Assembly: GCF_037042905.1 (NCBI RefSeq)
Contig: NC_087246.1
Span: 37,628,001 to 37,692,000, forward strand
Length of the DNA stretch: 64,000 bases
Source: Lytechinus pictus
Lineage: Eukaryota; Echinodermata; Echinoidea; Temnopleuroida; Toxopneustidae
Direction: 5' to 3'
Position 1 is the first letter of the stretch, and each line of letters begins with the position of its first letter. The notes below the pieces were generated by a model, which had not been told where the DNA came from, ran no database searches, and worked only from the letters and a program-made list of their open reading frames with translations. Shown one piece after another: positions 55,843 to 64,000 of this stretch. A program made the position numbers and the translations under genes.

Positions 55843-57725
55843 CACTAGCGTACCTAAGGGGGGGCAGGGGGGCAGAATGCCCCCCCCCCCCCCCCACAAG
55901 CAAAAAAAAAAGGAAGCGAAAAAAGGAAAAGAAAAAAGAAGAGGAAAGAGAGAAAAAAGGGGGAAAGGGGAAAAGAAGAAAGAGTTTAAGAGAAAGGGGG
56001 AAAACAAAAACTGGACTGCAGAGTGCAGACTTTTTTTAGTTCCACCATCTTTGTAGGTAAATGTCAATTAAACTGTACACTTTTATCGGTAAATTGTGAT
56101 TTTTACGCAATGCGACTTTTAGAGCTCTCTGTACCGATAGTGAGGACGGACTGGGCTGACCAGGGACAGGAAAAAGTTAGAGTACAACTTTTAGGTAATA
56201 TAATTATAACAATAAAAACTTCGCGCGTAGCGCTCGCATCAATTTTTTTGTTGGATACCTATGATAAATGTCTAGCTTTCAGATTGAAAATACAAAAATT
56301 TTCAGCTCGCACTTCGTGCTCGCGTCAATTGATTAGTCAGAAACCAAATGTTCACGGTTAAAAAAAGTGCTTATAATATCCAGTTCTTAGGCCGGAATAT
56401 CAAAAATTTCAGCTCGCGCTTCGTGCTCACATATACTGTTTAGATATATCCATCCTGTTCATAGTTAATGAAGTGCTTAGAATGTCCGGTTTTCAGATAG
56501 GAATATAAAAAACCAAAAATATATCATTAGAAACCAATTTGTTCACGGTTACAAAAATTGCTTAGAATATCAAGTTCTTAGGTCGGAATATCAAAAATTT
56601 CAGCTCAAGCTTCGCACTCGCATAAAATTTCATCCTGTTCATAGTTAAATGAAGTGCTCAGAATGTAAAGTTTTCAGGTCGAAATATAGAAAAAATTAGC
56701 TCGCGCTTCGCGCTCACACATATTAATTGTTTTTAACTACCATTTTGTTCATAGTTTAAAAAAAAAGTGCTTAGAATGTCCTCTTTTCAGGGAGGAATAT
56801 CTCGAATTTTCAGCTCGCTCTTCGCGCTCGCATCAATGAATTATTCAGTTAGAAACCAATTTTTTCATGGTTACTAAAAGTGCGTAGAATATCAAAAGTT
56901 TTAGCTCGCGCTTTGCGCCCGCACGACTGTTTAGAATCCCATCCCGTAAAACTGTTTAGAACGTCTAGTGTCCAGTTAGGAATATCAAATTTATTATCTC
57001 GCGCTTCGCGCTCGCGTAATTACCTATTCATCGTTTTAGGTCTAAATTTTTCAGAAAAAATTCAGCTCGTGCTTCGCGCTCGCAATTATTATTTTTATAT
57101 TATTATTTTTTAACTTAATTTCAATGTCAAATACCTCTTTTATAACGTCTCCAAATGAAGAGAATTGGGAACATAATGTAAACACCTTCAAAGAGGAATA
57201 AAGAAGTATTTTAATATAAAAATTGCAATTACCACTTAATTAGAAATATATCGATCACGATCCAATACATTTCATTTCTGGATCACGATCCAATACATAT
57301 CATTTCTGGAATGATATACAAAAAAGAATTAATTTCGACATTACAGTGCAATCGCCCAATAGCAAATATCAGTAGTAGCAACATCCCGACTGTTTTACCC
57401 CCTGGGTCCAAAACGTCCAAACGTGTAAGGGGGTGGGCTGCAAAATGCAGGGCAACGAGGACTGCGAGGTGCCCAAATATCCTCGTGTATTGGTAATTTT
57501 ATGACCGAATGTTTAATTTCTGCACGTTTCACATCATGTAAAAAGGCTAAATAATAATTGAAAAAAATGTTCGCTCGCTCGAAAATTAAAAACTGTGAAG
57601 TTGATATTTGATTATCAGCCCCTTTAAAAAATTGTGCCTATATACGTCCATGCCTATTACCCCCCCCCCCCCACCTTGCTCATCCTTGTCGTCTCCCCCT
57701 GATGAAATTGCCAGGAACGCCACTG
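55843..57725 (+). mobile_element. hAT-like element carrying a satellite-like array
   Basis: A 1.88-kb element from CACTAGCGTACCTAAGG to AGGAACGCCACTG, flanked by the perfect 8-bp duplication CCTTCAGG at 55835-55842 and 57726-57733. It has a purine-rich left side and an array of CTCGCGCTTCGCGCTCGC-type units from about 56220 to 57095. No transposase is recognised. Confidence 0.8.
56215..57095 (+). repeat. Tandem array 1, GC-rich core with AT-rich spacer
   Basis: Units of roughly 80-130 bp. Each has TCAGCTCGCGCTTCGCGCTC (variants), then an AT-rich stretch with CCTGTTCATAGTT, AGTGCTTAGAATGTC and GGTCGGAATATC. The core recurs about nine times, near 56221, 56306, 56413, 56602, 56698, 56813, 56903, 56998 and 57065. 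Confidence 0.85.
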
Positions 57726-57733
57726 CCTTCAGG

Positions 57734-58519
57734 GCCACCACAGTTTTTACAAATGGAAAATAGTACAGAAAATTTGAACTAGCACCAAATACGATTTAGT
57801 GCATGAGACAACAAAAAAATCGCACCCAAAAGAAGGAAGTTTAGGTCAAATCTGTCCATTATATAAACCGAAGTTTAGAACCCAAGTTTAATAAACATCT
57901 TGGCGGTGACTCAACACCCATACTTCTCTTCGGGAGTTTGTTTATTACCCTTCATAATGTAGTGTTAAAAGAAATATAACGAATAGTCCGAATAGTAGTG
58001 AAAAGACTGGAAACACAAAAATATTGAAAGACATAGATTTGAATCTGAAAATGCGCGCCACTTCCCAAGCTCACTCTCTGCGCTAGCTCGCATTTCCTCA
58101 TTTCTCCTTCTAAAAACCCCCATTTTCCAAATTCAAATTCTATTCGGTTTATTGCATACAAATTTCAAAGAATATAGAAAAATGCAGGGGAAAAAACAAA
58201 TAGGCCTACTTGCGAATTAACAAAATAAATCAAATAAGAACTATCAAAATTATTGAGAGTAATTATATAAGATTAAACATTTCATCGTCGGTGATAAATA
58301 AGTTTGCATTTCCTGTACAGGGAGGTAATAATGTGCTCACGAGGATAACATGGAGCTTTGTATACTATCCCATTTTAATAGGCACAAATTATTTTGCTAT
58401 TTATTCGATTTTTCATTGCATTTTGGTCATGCTTACAAAAAATATCAAGAAGATTTTTCATGAATTACAGCAAACATTAATTGATTTAAGTGTTCCCTTT
58501 TCAGGTCAGTATATCAATT
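57734..58519. other. No gene seen between arrays
   Basis: AT-rich sequence without a supportable coding region. A GCGCGCCACTTCCC patch near 58050 is isolated. Confidence 0.4.
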
Positions 58520-59475
58520 GTATTCATCTCGCACTCGCATAAAAAGTTAAGTAAGATACCCATCCTGTTCATGATGATTGCAAAAAGTGCTTAGAATGTC
58601 AAAATTTTAGGTCAGAATATAAAAATATTTCACCACGTGCTTCGCGCTCGCATCAGTTATTTAGATAGATACCCATTTTGTTTACGGTCACAAAAAGTGC
58701 CTGGAATCATAAGTTTTGAGTCGGAATATCAAAATTTTCAGCTTGCATAAAACGTTTAGTTAGATACCCATCTTGTTCATGATTACTGAAAGTGCTTAGA
58801 TCAAATATCAAAAATTTAGGTCAAAATGTCAATTTTTTCAGCTTGCGCTTTGCGCTCGTATACATTTTTTTGTTAGATACCCATCCTGTTACTTCATGAT
58901 TATCAAAATTGCTTATAATGCCAAAATTTTAGGTCAGAATATAAAAAATGTTCATTTCGCACTTCGCGCTTGCATCAATTGCTTAGATAGATGCCTATCC
59001 TTTTCATGATTACTGAAAGTGCTATATCAAAATTTTAGGCCTGACTGTCAATATTTTTCAGCTCGCGCTTCGCGATCGCATTCGCGCTCGCATCAATATA
59101 GATACCCATCATGTTGAGGGTCACAAAGCGCTTAGAATCACAAATTTTGATTCGGAATATCAAACAATTTTCAGCTCGCGAACGCGCTCTCATCAATAGA
59201 TTATGCATTCTTTTCATGAATTATTGAGTCGGAATATCAAAAACTTTCAGCTCGCGCTACGCGCTTGCATAAAGTTAGATACCCGGCCTGCTCATGATTA
59301 CCATAAGTTTTATAGAAATGTCCAGGTCAGAATATAAACATCTTTTTTAGCTCGCGCTTACATACACATCCTGTTCATGGTTGAAAAAAGTATCTGAAAT
59401 GTCCAGTTTTGTGTCGGAATATCAAACCTTTTCAGCGTAAAATGTTTATTTAGAGCCAATCCTGTTCATGATTCA
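58520..59475 (+). repeat. Tandem array 2, same family as array 1
   Basis: The same units as array 1, more degenerate: core CTTCGCGCTCGCATCA with TAGATACCCATCCTGTTCAT and AAAGTGCTTAGAATGTC spacers. The array ends before GGATACACGCCTG (about 59566-59570), which resembles a hAT right end, so it may sit in another, partly lost element. Confidence 0.75.
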
Positions 59476-59973
59476 TGTTCACGGGGGCGCCATTTTTTTT
59501 CTCGAAAAGTTAACAGGGGCACCTAAATCAGGTCGGGCCCCCGGGTGCAAAATCCTGGATACACGCCTGCCTTATTAGATATCTGATCTTGTTTGTAAAA
59601 AAAAACTCAGATGTACTTTAGACTTTAGTGGGGACTACCCCCTAAACAATTTCTTTTTAATCAACTTTTTTTTTCACGGCCAAATTCTTGTAAGAAAACT
59701 AAGAATAGATATCATGATTGAGCATGCATGGGAGCACATCGACCGTGCAAGAAATTTAGCGTTTTTAGAATGCAGAATTAGGCCAATGAGGCTCTTTGAG
59801 TGCATTTAAACATGAATCTAAACATTTACAGTAGTATTAACCATTTGATGATTTTTTTTTCAAGAAAAAAATCTAGAAGAGGCAAAGAAAAGGAAAAAAA
59901 AAGAAAGGAAAACAGGAGGAATGAAAAGGTAAAATAAGAGGAGGAAGACGAGTGAATAAAATAAGATGAGGGG

Positions 59974-60290
59974 CACTAGCGTACCTACGGGAGGGGGCAG
60001 TCTGCCCCCCCCCCTGACGAGCCACAACCCATATGCAAAGGACGTATCCCTGCCCCCCCCCCCTGACGAGCTTGAAAGACCTTTGCCCCCCTGACGAGCT
60101 TGAAGACCTTTATTGCCCCCCCTGACGAGCTTGAAGACCTTTTTTTTTTGCTTGTCAATTTTTTTCTGGTACGAAATCCTTTATTTGTGATTGAAGACCT
60201 TTTTTTTTTTTTTTTCCTTTTTGCTTGTCAAATTTTTTGGCGGACGGATTTGCCCCCCCCCCCCTGTGGAAAATCCTAGGTACGCCACTG
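59974..60290. mobile_element. hAT-like non-autonomous element, CAGTGGCGTACC family
   Basis: A 317-bp element from CACTAGCGTACCTACGGG to CCTAGGTACGCCACTG, with the perfect 8-bp duplication ATGAGGGG at 59966-59973 and 60291-60298. It is inserted in a third copy of the purine-rich segment found in the large inverted repeat. Internal CCCCTGACGAGCTTGAAGAC is repeated several times. Confidence 0.85.
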
Positions 60291-61028
60291 ATGAGGGGAA
60301 GACATTTTTCATGCAACTATAATATTTTCGCTCACGCTTCGTGCTCGCATCGTCTGTTCTATGATTATTGTCTTGCTCACTAGGCTGATATGAAGCTTAA
60401 AATATCAAGTTTTCTATATGTACATAATTATACAAAACATTTCTCAGACATGATGACAAAATAATCCTTAGAATGTCCCGGTCCTAGGTCAAAATTATAA
60501 AAATTATCAGCTGAAGCACCCCCGCTTCCAAGGTCCATGATATAATTATAACACTACACAGTAAGATATTCCACGATAAATATTAGCATCAATTAAATTC
60601 TACTAAAATAATTTATTCCAAGCTCGGATCGCAGGATAATATAGGGTGTGCGGCCTGCAGTGTCCTTTAGACCCCGGACATATTCAAGGTTATTAAAAAG
60701 CAGATTCTGCCATTAAATCATTTCCATATATGAAAACATGAAAAAGCTGTACCGTATATATGTTACAAACCTATCCGAATCGGGTACCAACTCTTTCAAG
60801 TTTTTAGTTCAGGGCCATGGAGGATTATTTATTGTTTACTGGGGGTGCTGACAATACTCAGCATGCCCAGTAACTACAGAATAATCCTTCGTGGACAGGG
60901 GCCTGTTCAGAGCAAAGAAATCGATCGATGCATGGCTGCATGCATGGTCACGGTCACAGTATCCTGATGTCTAACGAAATTTTAACAAGATAATAATTAT
61001 TTCATACCAGTAGAAAACGTAATGGTAC

Positions 61029-61174
61029 AGAGGCGGATCCAGGATTTTCCAAATGGGGGGGGGGGGGCACATTTTCCAAGGAAAAATTTGACAAGCAAAA
61101 AAAAGGGTCTTCACTCTCCAAGGGGGGGGGGGGGGCGGCATGCCCGGCCTGCCCCCCCCCCTGGATCCGCCAGT
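61029..61174. mobile_element. Short hAT-like element, CGGATCCAGG ends
   Basis: Ends CAGAGGCGGATCCAGG and (reverse complement) CACTGGCGGATCCAGG, with G-runs and GACAAGCAAAA inside. Flanks share only TGGTA, so the duplication is uncertain. Confidence 0.65.
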
Positions 61175-61671
61175 GGTAACGTAGGTTACATAATGTTTGG
61201 ACACAAAAATTTCACTGAAATTGCTTCAAAGCTAGATTTTTCCCCTTTTCATGTAATCATAATTATCTCCTTGTCGACCTTGTGCTATATCTGTCTTGTA
61301 CCAATGTCTAAGGTCAGGCCTGTCAGCCACTATGACTGATTAACCTCGACGTAAAATGTTTCCTATTTTTAGGTAATTGATTATACCAACTTGGAGTTTA
61401 CAAGCAAAAAACTGTTCTGCAGGGTTCCTACGGGAGTTTCCAAAAACAGATACAGAAATGTAACCACATATTTTTTTTTACCAACACCCCGCCAACACAA
61501 ACACTAATTGCACAAATAATAGGCCCATAGGCCTATTACAGCTGTCTTTTTTTTGTTAGTTCTTTAATTTCCTTAGTTTTTATTTTTCATATTTCTTCGC
61601 CCCGGCCCCCATGCCTATATATCCCCATCGCTTTACGGTATTTACAGCGGTGGGCTAAATTTTATTTCTAG

Positions 61672-61733
61672 AAAGATTTCAATTACATAAAAAAAAAAAT
61701 CCAAAATGCTCTTTTTTTATGTAATTGAAATCT
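61672..61733. repeat. A/T hairpin
   Basis: AGATTTCAATTACATAAAAA is followed about 20 bases later by its inverted copy TTTTTATGTAATTGAAATCT. A stem of 20 or more base pairs is possible. Confidence 0.8.
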
Positions 61734-61749
61734 AGCTAGCTTATCAGCT

Positions 61750-61870
61750 GTACCGTATATACTGGCGCGCGCGCGCTTGCCGCGCACTTCCGGTATACCG
61801 TAACACCGTGTTTATACTTGTACTTCGAAGCTTCGCGTCGGATTTGTCAAAGGCAAAGCAAGATTGTAAG
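61750..61870 (+). promoter_or_regulatory. CpG-rich promoter-like patch, possible untranslated first exon
   Basis: GGCGCGCGCGCGCTTGCCGC precedes an ETS-type CACTTCCGG (61785-61793). GC content then falls to a donor-like GTAAGT at 61866. This resembles the TATA-less promoter and first exon of a plus-strand gene running right, but no following exon is identified. Confidence 0.3.
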
Positions 61871-62011
61871 TTCAAATTCAGGTTATTTAAATGATTGAGA
61901 TTTTTGTATGAACGATTTTAACCTTAATGAGTTCGATGAGTCCTATATTATATACGGTGCATGTATTTTCTGGGCAAGATTTACACTGAGTGATAAGAGT
62001 AACCTGATTGA

Positions 62012-62274
62012 TTAAGGTGAAGCCAGATTGGCCTCCCGGGACTGGCCTGAGCTGAGCTCGAGCTTGAAGTTGAGGGTCAGCTCTGCGATCCGCGCCGCCT
62101 CAGTTCTGGCGATGTCATACTTCGCAGCTTCGCACCGATGCTGGGGGAAGGGGATGGCATCCGGATCGATGGGGGCCGGGGTTGGTGTCCCGTGTCCGGA
62201 CACTTTAAATTTTTCAAACCTTTTGTCTTTGGATTGCACAGAAAATATGAATGCAATACTTCTAAAAAAAATTC
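62012..62274 (-). CDS. Possible coding exon of unknown gene
   Basis: One minus-strand frame reads FEKFKVSGHGTPTPAP, IDPDAIPFPQHRCEAAKYD and IARTEAARIAELTLNFKLEL, then a stop at 62012-62014. Composition is much more GC-rich and codon-like than the flanks. Acceptor-like AG sites are AATTTTTTTAG (about 62275) and CAATCCAAAG (about 62227). I do not recognise the protein. It may be the last exon of a minus-strand gene to the right, a decayed gene, or chance. Confidence 0.35.
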
Positions 62275-62728
62275 AGTTTTGTTCTCTTTACTTTCTTTAC
62301 TTGGTCTTGGGTTTATAATATAAACAGCCATTTGATTTTGAAAAATACTTTAACTTAAACTTTAACCATGTTAATGACACCGTCTTTATTAAAAGTTTAC
62401 CTTAACTTCTTAAGATGTATTACGCTAGATCTAATAGTCCTGACACACGACAACTGGCAGCAGTGTTTCCACAGATCCAAAACAATTTTCCCGAAACTGA
62501 GTCCCAAATTTCCCCAAAATTCATAAATATTTCCTGGAATTATCAAATTTGATTTTTAACAAAATCGGGCAATAATAAAGCGAGCCTGAATTTGGTGCAA
62601 GTGACCAAAATCAAGGAATTTAATATTTTTTTGTTCACGTACGCCCTCTTAAGTTCTCTAAACAATTCTTTAAATATAACACAAATATTAATGTTGCTAC
62701 GCTTAATTGTAATTTTCGGATTTAAATG

Positions 62729-62775
62729 AATGAATGAATGAATCTTTATTTCGTTTCAATTCCAATATTAAACAA
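62729..62775 (-). repeat. LINE-tail-like (CATT)n sequence
   Basis: AATGAATGAATGAATGAATC followed by TTTATTTCGTTTCAATTCC. On the minus strand this is a 3' tail ending in CATT repeats. Confidence 0.35.
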
Positions 62776-63349
62776 CATCAACAGTAAATCATTGCGATAC
62801 AACTACAAGTAAATAGCAAAGAACAAAAGTAAATAATTACAGAATAATATACATGTACATAATACATGCACTACTTTTTATGGAACATTAGTAACACTCA
62901 TGAGACAAGATGTAAATGAAACGTGGTGACCTACATGTATGGTAGTGGATCGTATTACCGAACACTTTTCATGAATTCAATCATATCAAACACATATAGT
63001 CTCATAAAATTCACAAAACTTTCACCTTAAATACACAATTACCTAAAAAATATAAATATGTAAAAATTTTGCTGAAATCTGTTTTCCTTTTTACGATATT
63101 AGCTTCCAATCGTACCCCTCTTCGCATGAGAAATATTTTGGTCACTTGAAAAAGGTATCGTATTACCGAACGTGTGTTCTCTATGGGAATAGTTGAGAAA
63201 ACAACAAAAACAACAAAATCACTTTTATTTTTTCTAGAATATTAAGACTTTGAAAATGTGTTTTTGACCACTTTTCATCATCTTTCTATTCAAGTTCCCC
63301 TTGGAAAGATGTTGCAAAGTTTTGAGCGTATGAAATTATTTTCTGAATC

Positions 63350-64000
63350 AATATCAAAATCGTAACCAAGGTCAAGTTTTTGAAATGTCATAACTTAGAA
63401 AGTACAATGTATATGAACCTAGTTCATGAAACTTAGACATAAGTTTAATAGTGTATCGCTGAAGATCCTGTCTGAGTTTCCGGTCAGGCGGTCACATGAC
63501 CAAGGTCAAAGGTCATTTAGGGTTATTGAACTTTTACCATGTTGGGGGTATTTGTGGAATTGTCATCATAACTTTGAAAATTTATGGATCTAGTTCATGA
63601 AACTTAAACATAAGAGCAATTAAGTATCCTTGAACTTCCTGTTAGAGTTTCAGGTCACATGACTAAGGTCAAAGGTCATTTAGGGTCAATGTACTTTGAT
63701 AATGTTTGGGGTATTTGTGGTATTGTCATCATAACTTTAAAATTTTATGGATCCCTAGTTCATGAACTTGGACATAAGAGTAACCATGTATCCCTGAATA
63801 TCCTGTGCACGTTTCAGGTCACATGACCAAGGTCATTTAAGGTCAATGAACTTTGGCCGTGTTGGGGGTACTTGTTGAATGGGCATCATAGCTTAGAAAG
63901 TTTATGGATCTACATGTACACATGTAGGTCATGAAACATAGACAGTATACATGTAAGGGTAAACGTTTTTTATTGTTTTGAAACGTTTTAATTGTATTCA
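63350..64000 (+). mobile_element. Diverged DR1-array element, partial at window edge
   Basis: The same repeated TCATGAAACTT...CACATGACCAAGG unit order as copies A and B, with perfect AGGTCAAAGGTCA at 63503-63515 and 63666-63678 and a third unit reduced to single half-sites. The left terminus is lost and the right side may leave the window. Confidence 0.7.

Noticed and set aside
55085-56067. Several overlapping ORFs of 80-136 codons on both strands
   Set aside because: They coincide with the inverted-repeat arm and purine-rich hAT end; the same frames appear mirrored in the other arm, so they are repeat shadows.
56215-59475. CRISPR-like regular repeats
   Set aside because: Cores are degenerate, spacers are homologous to one another rather than unique, and the context is eukaryotic; this is a tandem satellite-type array.
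61029-61174. Full 8-bp target duplication for the CGGATCC-ended element
   Set aside because: The flanking 8-mers (TAATGGTA and GTAACGTA) do not match; only TGGTA is shared, so no duplication is claimed.

Overview
This window is animal nuclear DNA. It is AT-rich, its genes are split by GT-AG introns, and it is full of transposon remnants. The repeat families and the two conserved genes suggest a marine invertebrate deuterostome, most likely an echinoderm such as a sea urchin. That assignment rests on general familiarity with such repeats and was not checked by a search. Only two protein genes can be supported with confidence, and they are arranged tail to tail.

Plus strand, 990-14102: fifteen exons of ITFG1 (T-cell immunomodulatory protein, TIP), a type I membrane protein with an FG-GAP ectodomain. 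The exons for the signal peptide and extreme N-terminus lie left of the window. The fifteen exons join in one open frame of 573 codons plus stop. A long AT-rich 3' UTR follows, to about 15.6-15.9 kb.

Minus strand, 50981-24541: TRAPPC8, the Trs85-type subunit of the TRAPPIII tethering and Rab-activating complex. All 29 coding exons can be placed from the initiator ATG to the stop. Their lengths sum to 4677 nt (1558 codons plus stop), and phase is consistent at every junction. Three CCAAT boxes and a GC box lie about 560-610 bp upstream of the ATG. Just past the stop codon is a tandem array whose units are degenerate copies of the last coding segment of TRAPPC8.

14.1-24.5 kb, between the two gene ends: ITFG1 3' UTR, a TTAA-flanked foldback element nested in another repeat, AT-rich sequence without genes, and a three-level nest. 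In that nest a non-LTR retrotransposon ORF is split by a 1.8-kb element with 20-bp terminal inverted repeats, which is itself split by an element carrying arrays of perfect DR1 nuclear-receptor half-site pairs.

51-64 kb, right of TRAPPC8: a transposon graveyard. It holds a 0.75-kb-arm inverted repeat, hAT-like elements with verifiable 8-bp target duplications, and satellite-like arrays built on a GC-rich core. There is one weak candidate coding segment near 62.0-62.3 kb, next to a CpG-rich, promoter-like patch. The two genes have unrelated cell-biological roles (plasma-membrane/secreted protein versus ER-Golgi/autophagy trafficking), and nothing here suggests a functional cluster. No prokaryotic features (operons, CRISPR, Shine-Dalgarno sites) are present.
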